From: Pseudomonadota bacterium
GTDB taxonomy: Bacteria > Pseudomonadota > Gammaproteobacteria > Burkholderiales > Burkholderiaceae_E
Assembly (NCBI GenBank): GCA_023388075.1
Contig: JAEWGX010000041.1
Location: 1-64,000, forward strand
DNA length: 64,000 bases
Direction of reading: 5' to 3'
Shown: in pieces, positions 8,534 through 16,531 of the stretch
How positions within the stretch are numbered: the first letter of the stretch is position 1
Layout: every line of letters begins with the position of its first letter
Position numbers and translations under genes: made by a program
The notes under the pieces: generated by a model
The model's database searches: none
What the model saw: the letters and a program-made list of their open reading frames with translations, nothing else
Told to the model about the DNA's origin: nothing

Positions 8534-9994
8534 CTATTGGTCGCGACCGCTGCCGGCGCCGGTCCCGCGCAACCGCTCCAGCACCACCGCGCGCGGCACC
8601 TGGGCCAGCATCGCGTCCACCGACGGCGTCTGCTCCAGGCCGAAGACCGCGAGCCGCACCGGCACCGCGAGCTGCGGCATCTTCAGGCCGGCCTCTTTCA
8701 GGACGGCCTTGAGCGCCGCGCCGATCGCCTCCGGCGTCCATTCGGTCGATTCGAGTCGCTCGGCAAGGCGCAGCATCGCGTCGAGCGCCGCGTCGGTGAG
8801 ATGCCGCGTTCGCGCCTCGAGCGACGGCGCCGCGGGCGGCAGGAACAGAATCGCCGCGAGCTCGGCCAGCTCCTGCAGCGTGCCGGCGCGGTCCTTCCAG
8901 AGGCGGCAGATGGCCGGCAGCCGCTCGGCGGCGTCTGGCGGCGCCGCCACGCCCTGCCCCGCGAGCAGTCGTTCCAGCCGGGGCAGCACTGCCTGGGCCA
9001 GCGCCGCGTCGTCCGTGGCGCGCAGGTATTGCTGGTTCACCCAGCGCAGCTTGTCGAAATCGAGCTGCGCTGGCGACTGCGAGAGGTGCGTGCCGTCAAA
9101 CCAGGAGACGAGCTGCTCCCGGCTGAAGATCTCGTCGTCGCCGTGGCTCCAGCCAAGGCGCGCGAGGTAATTGATGAGCGCCTCCGGCAGGTAGCCGGCC
9201 TCTTCGTATTCGAGCACCGAGACCGCGCCGTGGCGCTTGGAGAGCTTCTGGCCGTCCGGGCCGTGGATCATCGGGAGATGACCGTAGATGGGAGGCTCGG
9301 CGCCCAGCGCCCGCATCAGGTTGATCTGGCGCGGGGTGTTGTTGACGTGATCGTCCCCGCGGATCACGTGCGTGATCCGCATCTCGAGGTCGTCCACCAC
9401 CACGCAGAAGTTGTAGGTGGGCGTGCCGTCCGAGCGGGCGATGATGAGATCGTCCAGCTCGGCGTTGGCGATCGCGATCGGGCCCTTCACCATGTCGTCC
9501 CAGACGACCACGCCGTCGTCCGGATTGCGGAAGCGCACCACCGGCTTCACGCCCGGCGGGGGCTCCCTGCCTTTCGCGTTCTCCGGTCGCCAGCGGCCGT
9601 CGTAGCGCGGCTTCTCGCCGCGGGCGCGCTGGGCTTCACGCAGCGCGTCCAGCTCCTGGGGCGTCGTGTAGCAGTGGTAGGCATGGCCTTCGGCCAGCAT
9701 GCGCGCCACCACCTCGCGATAGCGATCCATCCGCTGCATCTGGTAGAACGGGCCCTCGTCTGGCGTGAGGCCGAGCCAGTTCATGCCCTCCAGGATCGCG
9801 GCCACCGCCTCCGGCGTGGAGCGCTCCACGTCCGTGTCCTCGATGCGCAGGATGAAGTCGCCGCCGTGGTGGCGGGCGTAGGCCCAGGCATAGAGCGCGG
9901 TGCGGACGCCGCCGATGTGCAGGAAGCCGGTCGGGCTCGGCGCGAAGCGCGTGCGAACGCGCTGCGGCCCGCCGTTGCTCGTCGGATCGATCAA
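8534..9994 (-). CDS. gltX: Glutamyl-tRNA synthetase
   Basis: Class I aminoacyl-tRNA synthetase charging tRNA-Glu; 486 residues. The HIGH-type motif is in RFAPSPTGFLHIGGVRTAL (about residues 16-34) and the KMSKS motif is KLSKRHG near residue 249. The anticodon-binding helical domain follows. The only start compatible with a full N-terminus is a TTG at 9994, whose TTGA overlaps the thiolase stop, so translation probably depends on coupling to the upstream gene. Confidence 0.96.
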   Translation of the reverse strand: MIDPTSNGGPQRVRTRFAPSPTGFLHIGGVRTALYAWAYARHHGGDFILRIEDTDVERSTPEAVAAILEGMNWLGLTPDEGPFYQMQRMDRYREVVARMLAEGHAYHCYTTPQELDALREAQRARGEKPRYDGRWRPENAKGREPPPGVKPVVRFRNPDDGVVVWDDMVKGPIAIANAELDDLIIARSDGTPTYNFCVVVDDLEMRITHVIRGDDHVNNTPRQINLMRALGAEPPIYGHLPMIHGPDGQKLSKRHGAVSVLEYEEAGYLPEALINYLARLGWSHGDDEIFSREQLVSWFDGTHLSQSPAQLDFDKLRWVNQQYLRATDDAALAQAVLPRLERLLAGQGVAAPPDAAERLPAICRLWKDRAGTLQELAELAAILFLPPAAPSLEARTRHLTDAALDAMLRLAERLESTEWTPEAIGAALKAVLKEAGLKMPQLAVPVRLAVFGLEQTPSVDAMLAQVPRAVVLERLRGTGAGSGRDQ

Positions 9995-11163
9995 GTGCTG
10001 CGCTCCAGGATGCTCGCGTAGTTGGCCACGGCCGCGCCGCCCATGTTGAAGACGCCCGCCAGGTTGGCACTCGGCACCTGCATGTCCCCGGCCTCGCCCA
10101 TCAGCTGCATGCAGGCGAGCGCGTGCATCGAGACACCGGTGGCGCCGATCGGGTGCCCCTTCGCCTTGAGGCCGCCGGAGACATTGACCGGCAGCCGGCC
10201 GCCCTTCTCCGTGAGGCCTTCGCGGACGACCTTGTAGCCTTCCCCCGGGGCGGCAAGGCCCATCGCCTCGTACTCGATCAGCTCCGCGATCGTGAAGCAG
10301 TCATGCGTCTCCACCAGGTCGAGATCGTCGATCGTCGTCCCGGCCTGCCGATGCGCTTCGGCCCACGCGAGACGCGCGCCCTCGAAGGCGATCGGGTCCC
10401 GGCGGCTGAGCGGCAGCAGGTCGTTGACATGGGCGCGGGCCCGGAAGCGGATCGATCGAGACATGCGCCTTGCCGTCTCCGCATCCGCGATCACCAGCGC
10501 CGCGGCGCCGTCCGACACCAGCGAGCAGTCTGTCCGACGCAGCGGCTCGGCCACGTACGGATTGCGCTCCGAGACCGTGTTGCAGAACTCGAAGCCGAGA
10601 TCCTTGCGGACCTGCGCGTAAGGGTTGGCGACGCCGTTGCGGTGGTTCTTGGCGGCGATGCGGGCCAGGTCCTCCGAGCGGTCGCCGTACCGGTCGAAGT
10701 ACTCCCGGGTGATCCGGGCAAAGACCCCGGCGAAGCCGTTGGGCGTGTCACCCTCCTCCCGCCGGTAGCTGGCGCAGAGCAGGATATCCGCGATCACCGG
10801 GTTGGGCTGCGAGGTCATCTTCTCCGCGCCGACCACCAGCGCGATCCGGCCCCGGCCGGACTCCACGAAGTCGGCGGCGGCATAGAGGGCAGCCGAGCCG
10901 GTGGCACAGGCGTTCTCCAGCCGCGTGGCCGGCGTGTGGGCCAGGCGCTCGTCGGCCAGCGCGACCAGCGCGCCCTGGAAGTCCTGCTTCTGGAAGCCGG
11001 CGTTGACGACCCCGACGTAGATGCCGTCCACCGCCTCGCTCTCCACCCCGGCGTGGCGCAGGGCATCCAGCGAGACACCGGCCATCAGGGCCTCGGTGTC
11101 CGGCTCGATCAGCTTGCCGAAGGGGATGTGGGACCAGCCGACGATGCGGGCTTCGCGTGACAT
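9991..11163 (-). CDS. Thiolase-family protein (SCP2/acetyl-CoA acetyltransferase type)
   Basis: A 390-residue thiolase-fold enzyme, expected to condense or cleave acyl-CoA thioesters. The nucleophilic Cys is in ENACATGSAAL near residue 86, and the C-terminal glycine-rich HPIGATG is near 336. The segment VETHDCFTIAELIEYEAMGL near 285 is typical of SCP2-like archaeal/bacterial thiolases rather than classical FadA/PhaA. The ATG at 11163 has AAAGGAAG upstream; a longer open frame is not needed. Substrate is unknown, and no partner OB-fold (DUF35) gene is next to it. Confidence 0.88.
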   Translation of the reverse strand: MSREARIVGWSHIPFGKLIEPDTEALMAGVSLDALRHAGVESEAVDGIYVGVVNAGFQKQDFQGALVALADERLAHTPATRLENACATGSAALYAAADFVESGRGRIALVVGAEKMTSQPNPVIADILLCASYRREEGDTPNGFAGVFARITREYFDRYGDRSEDLARIAAKNHRNGVANPYAQVRKDLGFEFCNTVSERNPYVAEPLRRTDCSLVSDGAAALVIADAETARRMSRSIRFRARAHVNDLLPLSRRDPIAFEGARLAWAEAHRQAGTTIDDLDLVETHDCFTIAELIEYEAMGLAAPGEGYKVVREGLTEKGGRLPVNVSGGLKAKGHPIGATGVSMHALACMQLMGEAGDMQVPSANLAGVFNMGGAAVANYASILERST

Positions 11164-11347
11164 TGGTGCTTCCTTTTCCGGGTGGGCACCCCGGCGGCGG
11201 TGAGCGGAGGCCACCGGGCGTCGGATCGGGAGCGCCGCCTGGAGTTGCCGGGAGGCTACCGCCCCAAGTGCCAATGTTAGCCCAGCGCCCGTGGCGGCCG
11301 GACCGCCTTGAAAATCGGATAAACTGCCGCCTGTGCCACGCGCAACC

Positions 11348-11422
11348 GGGCGGTTAGCTCAGTGGTAGAGCACTGCCTTCACACGGCAGGGGTCGCAGGT
11401 TCGAACCCTGCACCGCCCACCA
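11348..11422 (+). tRNA. tRNA-Val (anticodon CAC)
   Basis: A complete 75-base cloverleaf: acceptor stem GGGCGGT (11348-11354) pairs with ACCGCCC (11412-11418), discriminator A, encoded CCA at 11420-11422. The anticodon stem CTGCC/GGCAG encloses TTCACAC, giving anticodon CAC. The T arm is GCAGG-TTCGAAC-CCTGC. The gene remains intact although an element is inserted at its 3' end. Confidence 0.97.
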
Positions 11423-11428
11423 GAAGAA
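11375..11428 (+). repeat. Left attachment-site repeat (54 bases, inside tRNA-Val)
   Basis: Identical over 54 bases to 22837-22890. It starts in the anticodon stem, covers the T arm and CCA end, and runs six bases past CCA. Outside the core the two flanks stay similar for about 30 bases (both contain CATGC, then TCTTCAGGC). Confidence 0.95.
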
Positions 11429-11450
11429 CCCAGATTTCATGCCGTTCTTC
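11423..11450 (+). terminator. Hairpin after tRNA-Val
   Basis: GAAGAAC (11423-11429) can pair with GTTCTTC (11444-11450) across a 14-base loop, directly after the CCA end. There is no T-run, so it may be a processing or termination hairpin. The left arm straddles the edge of the attachment repeat. Confidence 0.4.
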
Positions 11451-11479
11451 AGGCGATTCAACGGAAGTCCTCTTCCACG

Positions 11480-11497
11480 ACTGTCGCAAAACTGTCG
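11480..11497 (+). promoter_or_regulatory. Putative integrase arm sites, left end
   Basis: ACTGTCG occurs at 11480-11486 and 11491-11497, exactly 11 bases (one helical turn) apart. The same heptamer pair with the same spacing and orientation occurs just inside the right end (22732-22749). This is the pattern expected of arm-type sites for a tyrosine recombinase; the role is inferred. Confidence 0.6.
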
Positions 11498-11542
11498 GAA
11501 AGCGGGGGATGCCCCACCGAACTTCTGCGTCAAAGAAGATCG

Positions 11543-11896
11543 ATGATTTCGTGCAAGCTATTAGCAGGCTTTGCGGGGTTCTTGAGAGCGGCCATCATCG
11601 TGTTAGCCGTCTCCTTCCCAGTACCGGCATCAAGTGCTGATCTCGGACGCACGCTGTGCCAGCAGGAGCCTCGCGAGAAATCGCACATTGACTTGTGCAA
11701 GCACCTATTGATCGGAGTCATCGATGCACTCGATGGGCTCGGCTTGTACTGTCCAGACGGCAACACGAGTTATGCATTCCTCATGGATGCATGGCGTCGC
11801 GACCTTGCTCGGAATCCGGAGCGCAAGGAATCTCCGACAGCACGAAGCATGTTGCTAACAACGCAGAGCCTCGGCCTAGCCTGTCGACGCAAGTAA
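11543..11896 (+). CDS. Small secreted protein, Rap1a/Tai-like
   Basis: 117 residues with a clear Sec signal peptide (hydrophobic 5-28, cleavage near PASSA-DL). The mature part has spaced cysteines in the pattern of the Rap1a/Tai fold, a family that includes periplasmic immunity proteins to T6SS amidases. CKHLLIGVIDALDGLGLYCP is followed by a helix rich in charged residues and NPERKESPTARSM, then a terminal Cys. Assignment is by pattern recall, not a search. No amidase gene lies beside it. It sits at the left edge of the satellite as probable cargo. Confidence 0.6.
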   Translation: MISCKLLAGFAGFLRAAIIVLAVSFPVPASSADLGRTLCQQEPREKSHIDLCKHLLIGVIDALDGLGLYCPDGNTSYAFLMDAWRRDLARNPERKESPTARSMLLTTQSLGLACRRK

Positions 11897-12138
11897 GGTG
11901 AGCCGGTGAAGGGGGAACAGTGGAAGCGGCGGCGTCCACCAGTGGTCTCCGGTACAAACGGCCTTGAAGCTCCTTCAGAAAGTAGCAGCGGAGGTGGCAT
12001 TTGTCGGTTTTGTCATTCGTCACTTGCTGGCACGATAGTGGATAGCGGCCGGCGCCGATAAGGTAGCCTAGACGTGTTCCTTCTTGCCATCCCCGGGGGG
12101 GCCCCAGCCTGCTGCGAGACATAGAAGCGAGGCTTCGC

Positions 12139-12723
12139 ATGAGGACGAAACTGTCACTTCTCCTGAGCACCTTGGCTTTCGGGCTTGGAAATGCAGCTCA
12201 CGCGGGCCCTTTCGGCCTGGAGATGGGCATGACGAGGGACCAGATCGAGACCAAAATTGGGCGCCGAGGGCACTGGCACCTCGTGCCCGATATTTGGTCC
12301 CACAACGGATCAATGTACTTTTCTGAAACGGCGCCAACAGATCACTTGGCTTTCCGAAGATACGAGTACTTTATCGATGAAGCCTTGGGCCTATGCAAGG
12401 TTACGGCAATAGGCTGGACAATCTATGACAACCAATCCGATGGTGCGAACCTGCGAAGTCAGTACAAGGCTATTACTGAGCAATTGGAGCAACGGTACGG
12501 GAAGCCCACAAACACTTATGACCTCAAGGCGAAACAGCACTATCTGGAGACGTTTTGGAGTGCAGACAAAGCCACGGCAGGACTGCCGGACAACATCGAC
12601 GTCGTCGCTCTTGGTGTCTACACTGAACCGCCCAACAAGGGTTATCTAAAGCTTCGTTACGAGTTCAAGAACCTCAACGAGTGCGAAAAGAACCACACCA
12701 AGCGCCATTCGAAAGCGCTCTGA
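12139..12723 (+). CDS. Secreted protein of unknown function
   Basis: 194 residues. The N-terminus MRTKLSLLLSTLAFGLGNA with AHAG cleavage is a Sec signal peptide. The mature protein begins GPFGLEMGMTRDQIETKIG, a start I associate with a family of uncharacterised periplasmic proteins often found in mobile DNA, and carries YGKPTNTYD in the middle. No catalytic motif is evident. It is in the same orientation as the Rap1a/Tai-like gene 242 bases upstream and may belong with it as exported cargo. The base composition is lower in GC than the host flanks. Confidence 0.65.
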   Translation: MRTKLSLLLSTLAFGLGNAAHAGPFGLEMGMTRDQIETKIGRRGHWHLVPDIWSHNGSMYFSETAPTDHLAFRRYEYFIDEALGLCKVTAIGWTIYDNQSDGANLRSQYKAITEQLEQRYGKPTNTYDLKAKQHYLETFWSADKATAGLPDNIDVVALGVYTEPPNKGYLKLRYEFKNLNECEKNHTKRHSKAL

Positions 12724-13098
12724 CCAGTCAGTACGCAACCCAAGCGGTTGCTGCTTGTGCAGTTGCCGGTTCCCTAAAGCGTCACGACCACGTATCACCC
12801 CGCCAGGTCACTCGGCTTGTCGATTCCACGAATGCGCTTCAACGTATAGATGCGCGAAGCCGTCGGGACTTGCGGCTGCGGTAACTAGGCCGTCTGCGTG
12901 GGACCAAGCGCGATGACGAAGGCCGGCCAATGCTCGTCCTGCCTGAAGCCGACCAGCACCAGCGGGACCTTGGCGGCCCAGGCCGCTCTCAGTAGGCTCT
13001 GCTCGTAGGGATCGAAGTCCGTAATCTTTACGGACACTGCGAGCAGAGGACTGGCTCGCCATGGTCGAGGTACGTTCAACCTAAGTGGCTACGCCAAG
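12724..13098. other. Gap with one doubtful 64-codon frame
   Basis: Between the secreted protein gene and the three-gene operon. On the minus strand 12885-13079 has an open frame from a TTG containing VKITDFDPYEQSLLRAAW and ending GPTQTA. It reads like the tail of a real protein, but it has no good start or ribosome site. It could be the decayed end of a fourth operon gene. Nothing else is recognisable. Confidence 0.3.
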
Positions 13099-13587
13099 CT
13101 AGCTTCTGCCCCACCATATCACTGTCCGCAAGAGATACTGCTGGACGGCGAGGTGAACAGGGCCGTCTTCCCCAATAGGCCACTCTTCCACGCCAGGTGT
13201 CGGATAGATGCCGGAATGAGGATCTGACATATCGCCCGCTGTATGAGGCTCGTGCTTACACTCGAGCTCAGTACCTGACGGTTCTAACAGCGCTTGGTGA
13301 ATTGCGCCTACCGGCAGTACCGCGACAACCGCCTTGGCCGAGAGCTTCATCCTCTCTGGCGGTGGCTCGTCCTTGAGATATTTCTCCAGAGCGGCCACCT
13401 TTGATGTCAAGTCAGGCCCAGGCAGCAGGCACTCCAACCAATTAACTGAGAGGTAGGCGTCGATCCAGCGGCCATTCGCATCGTCACTACGGAACTCAAA
13501 CGAAGTAACCGTTGGCTCCCCCGTTTCCGGGTCACGCGAAGAATGCTTGCACGTACGCGCGACTAGATCTTCGTCCGGAAGTACCAC
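13099..13587 (-). CDS. Unknown protein, third gene of TIGR04255 operon
   Basis: 162 residues from a GTG at 13587, three bases after the stop of the gene before it, so almost certainly co-translated. The N-terminal half contains SFEFRSDDANGRWIDAYLSV and NWLECLLPG; the C-terminal part has HEPHTAGDMSDPHSGIYP and ends in a hydrophobic, Trp-rich tail. I recognise no family. The His/Asp-containing segment could be a metal or catalytic site, but that is speculation. Composition is AT-richer than the host genes. Confidence 0.6.
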   Translation of the reverse strand: MVLPDEDLVARTCKHSSRDPETGEPTVTSFEFRSDDANGRWIDAYLSVNWLECLLPGPDLTSKVAALEKYLKDEPPPERMKLSAKAVVAVLPVGAIHQALLEPSGTELECKHEPHTAGDMSDPHSGIYPTPGVEEWPIGEDGPVHLAVQQYLLRTVIWWGRS

Positions 13588-13590
13588 AGC

Positions 13591-14313
13591 TCAAGCTGTA
13601 AGAACTCGCTTCCACTCCGGGTGCTCAGAGCGAAAGGTCGACAACGTGCTCTTACCCCAACTGTGGATAATGCGACCGCCCTCGGCACGGAAGCTGAATG
13701 CGAAGTCGAAACGATCCCGACCAACGAAGCGGAGTGAAAGGTAATCTTCGTCTCGCTTCCACGTAGCAACTACAACGCCTCTCGATTCAGCGCCAATCCT
13801 TGGTATGGCATACCTCGGATTCAGTTGCAGGAACTCCATAAGCCCAGACCTGGACTCGGCCCGAAGTTCGTCGCCGTAGTCTTCGAAGTAAGCGGCCTCC
13901 AAGGCAACGAGTCGGCGCGTAACGTCCTGCATGCGTCGGTGGAACGTCACTTCGTCGGCCGTTGTCGCTGCCGTAGATCCCATCGGACGACTGACTCCAG
14001 CCAGTGCAACGGCCCCCCATGTCGGCCGGAGCGCCCGCCAGGAAAGGAAGTGGTTCACCTGAAGGTCAACGCCTTCATCCAACAGAGCGGTTGCTGCGGC
14101 GATCGCTTTGGTGGCCGTTTCGTAAGTCGTTGAGGAGCGGGCAAGCACAGCGCTCAAGCGTGCCGCTGATTGACTCGTGGCCCGCGAGATCTGATCGTCA
14201 ATTGCCGCGCTGGAGTCGGAAGCGTCTTCTAACTCAGATTCAAGGAAGTCTTCGGACGCAAAGACTTGAGCGGATTGAAAGGCAGCTCGCATGAGCCTCT
14301 GAGCGCTATCCAT
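13591..14313 (-). CDS. Unknown helical protein, second gene of TIGR04255 operon
   Basis: 240 residues. The N-terminal third is helical and Ala/Ser-rich (QSAARLSAVLARSSTTYETA), the middle has LLDEGVDLQVNHFLSWRALR and HRRMQDVTRRLVALEAAYF, and the C-terminal third looks beta-rich (DYLSLRFVGRDRFDFAFSF, then IIHSWGKSTLS). No family is recognised. It starts three bases after the TIGR04255 gene stop and ends three bases before the next gene, so the three form a translationally packed operon. Confidence 0.65.
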   Translation of the reverse strand: MDSAQRLMRAAFQSAQVFASEDFLESELEDASDSSAAIDDQISRATSQSAARLSAVLARSSTTYETATKAIAAATALLDEGVDLQVNHFLSWRALRPTWGAVALAGVSRPMGSTAATTADEVTFHRRMQDVTRRLVALEAAYFEDYGDELRAESRSGLMEFLQLNPRYAIPRIGAESRGVVVATWKRDEDYLSLRFVGRDRFDFAFSFRAEGGRIIHSWGKSTLSTFRSEHPEWKRVLTA

Positions 14314-14316
14314 TAC

Positions 14317-15099
14317 CTAGGTCTCTCGCAGCTTCCAATGGATATGCATCGTCGAAGTGGTGAGGTCTCTAAACGCCTCAACAAGGAAATCGTGCGCGCG
14401 ATCTGACCATTCAGCGAATGATGCGTCCGTGCACTTTCCTGTCACTGTCAGTTCGAACCGGAGCAAAGGTGCCTGATCCTTCTTTCGGTTGGCGGATGCC
14501 GCCGTGACATTCAGCACGTCGCTACCATCTGGTATGCGAAAAGAAAGGTTCGAAGCGAAGACACCGGGATCTGCGAGAAACCGTGACTCCGAAGACCATA
14601 AAAAATCACGAAGTGTCGTCTTCGCGACGTCAACCGAACTTTTCGCGCCTTCCACCTCAATGATGTTCACGTATGTCAGCTCAGCAACCGAAGGTTGGAT
14701 CGGCTCCTTGGTCAGTTCTTCCACGAGACGTTCCAAGTTCTCCCAGTGTTCCAGAAACTCACCCTGGATTCGGGGGAACCGCACGTACTCGTTATTGTCT
14801 CGCGTCTGCTTCCAGTTGTAGTGAAACCTGTCCTGTTGCAATTGAATGAGTCTCGTCTCGTCGGACGAATGAAACCATACACGTGGCAGCAATAGAACGT
14901 CGCCATCCTGGGTCGCAGCATCGATAAGGGGGGCGGCATGCGAAACCCTAGGGAACTTCGCGCGGATCGTCTCCCAGTACGCGCCGAAGTATGGCAGCAA
15001 GAAGTCTGGCCGACGTAGGAAGCGTCGACCGATGACAACTTCGCTTAGAGGGGGGGCATCGAACGTCAGGCCGCTCGTCATCTCAGTTGAGCCTTCCAT
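14317..15099 (-). CDS. TIGR04255 family protein
   Basis: 260 residues matching the sporadically distributed TIGR04255 family by its start (FDAPPLSEVVIGRRFL), the central W-rich strands (LLPRVWFHSSDETRLIQLQQ, then FHYNWKQTRDNNEYVRFP) and the conserved LTYVNIIEV-type motif near residue 140. The family has no established function and appears patchily in mobile and defence-rich loci. It is the first gene of the operon. ATG 15099 and ATG 15081 are both possible; 15081 has the better-spaced GGAAGG. The 295 bases upstream, up to the capsid gene, must hold the promoter. Confidence 0.75.
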   Translation of the reverse strand: MEGSTEMTSGLTFDAPPLSEVVIGRRFLRRPDFLLPYFGAYWETIRAKFPRVSHAAPLIDAATQDGDVLLLPRVWFHSSDETRLIQLQQDRFHYNWKQTRDNNEYVRFPRIQGEFLEHWENLERLVEELTKEPIQPSVAELTYVNIIEVEGAKSSVDVAKTTLRDFLWSSESRFLADPGVFASNLSFRIPDGSDVLNVTAASANRKKDQAPLLRFELTVTGKCTDASFAEWSDRAHDFLVEAFRDLTTSTMHIHWKLRET

Positions 15100-15394
15100 A
15101 CTCCGAATGTATCAGGAATCATACGCTCAGGGATTACCCTCCGCAGAGTTGCTAACCAAAGTCTCGTTCGGAACGTCGCCGATTCTGCGAGTCGTCGGTC
15201 GAAGCGCGCTTTGACGTCAAAGAGAGGCTGGCACTGAGTGGTCGATGTTAGTGGGAGCGCCCGTCGCGCGCCATATGGAGGACCGTTGGCGCCACAGGCT
15301 CTCGGGGTTGCTGACGAAATCGGAGTGACTGCCCGAGTAAGACTCCGTCCGGCATTGCCGGCCAAGCGCGCCCCGGAAGGGCGAGAGAATCCGA

Positions 15395-16525
15395 TCAAGC
15401 CGACGTCTGGATGAACTTCACCGCGTCGAATCCGACCGCACCTCCGCCTACGCGCTGATGCACGTAAAGGCGAACGAAGGGCTTGTTAGTGAACGGATCG
15501 ACCAGCATGCGCTGCCCAAGGCGACGGACAATCGTGTAAGCGCGGCGAACATTCCCGAAGGCGATCGGCAGAGCGCCGGTGGCGGGGTCGGGCATCGACT
15601 CGCAAACCTCGACCGGGTAGCCGAGCAACCGGTTCGGCTGGCCTTCCACCAAAGACTGCGTCAGCAAGTATTCGCCACTGGTGCTCGACTTCCACTTGCG
15701 GATAATCGATTCGACATTCCTGTTCATTAGGAAAGTCGCCCCAACCCTGTACTGCGCCTTGAGCTTGGAAACCAGTTCGATCAGGTGATCGGCAGGATCG
15801 CTGGCCGCGAAACCTCCGTTGACCCCCGTCTTTACGACCTGGAAAGTGCCCCACGGTCGGGTACTGTCCCCGGCCGTCGACAAGTCATAGGTCAACAGAC
15901 CTCGCGGGGTCGTGATCCCGCCGCCGGTGAAGAACGCGGCGTCTTCCTTGGCGGCAAACTGCTCCGCGACCTTTGACGACAGCCATTGAATGATGTCGAT
16001 CTTCGAGTCATCGATCAGCGTCTGCGTTGCCTCAGGCATTGCATACAGTTCCCGGGCTTCGATGCGGGTAAGGCCAAGGTTCGGCGTGTCAGTTGTCGGA
16101 CGCGCCTGCGTTTCCCCGACCCATTGCGCCTCAGGCTGGTTGATGTCCACCAACTCCTCGAAGACGCCGGACGAGATCTCAACCGTTCGCGCAAGCCGCG
16201 CCATCGGGGAGATTTCCAGCATGACGCGGTGGACCTCCTCCGAAAAGTGCGGCAGGACGCTGTAGCCGCCCAGCGGATCGACACCGACCTGCATCTGCTT
16301 GAGTTCCGAGTCGTCGTCGCGCAGCATCTTGCGCAGGGCGCTGTCGACAGCCTTGCGCTCCGTTGATCTGGAGTCGCTGCCGTGGCCTCCCCATGGGCGA
16401 GTGCGCTTGGCGAGGTCCGTCAGTTGCGCCTGAACCTCCACCTTGTAGGCGTCGAGTTCGCCGAAGCGCTTGTCGACGGTCTGTTTAATTTCGCCGATGG
16501 ATACGGCAATGTCTTTCAGTTCCAT
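15395..16525 (-). CDS. HK97-family major capsid protein
   Basis: 376 residues. The N-terminal ~60 residues are a charged, coiled-coil-like delta/scaffold region (IKQTVDKRFGELDAYKVEVQ), expected to be cleaved by the neighbouring protease. The HK97 fold follows: GGYSVLPHFSEEVHRVMLE, SPMARLARTVEISSG, the E-loop region with WVGETQARPTTDTP, FTGGGITTPRGLL, ATFLMNRNVESIIRKWK, and LLGYPVEVCESMPDPATGAL near the end. It would form the satellite's own procapsid. It lies six bases after the protease gene. No portal or connector gene follows; cargo comes next. Confidence 0.95.
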   Translation of the reverse strand: MELKDIAVSIGEIKQTVDKRFGELDAYKVEVQAQLTDLAKRTRPWGGHGSDSRSTERKAVDSALRKMLRDDDSELKQMQVGVDPLGGYSVLPHFSEEVHRVMLEISPMARLARTVEISSGVFEELVDINQPEAQWVGETQARPTTDTPNLGLTRIEARELYAMPEATQTLIDDSKIDIIQWLSSKVAEQFAAKEDAAFFTGGGITTPRGLLTYDLSTAGDSTRPWGTFQVVKTGVNGGFAASDPADHLIELVSKLKAQYRVGATFLMNRNVESIIRKWKSSTSGEYLLTQSLVEGQPNRLLGYPVEVCESMPDPATGALPIAFGNVRRAYTIVRRLGQRMLVDPFTNKPFVRLYVHQRVGGGAVGFDAVKFIQTSA

Positions 16526-16531
16526 AACCTT

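Noticed and set aside
15078..15398. Minus-strand 106-codon open frame before the TIGR04255 operon
   Set aside because: Overlaps the TIGR04255 start region, is Arg/Ala-rich without domain resemblance, and has no ribosome site; more likely promoter DNA.
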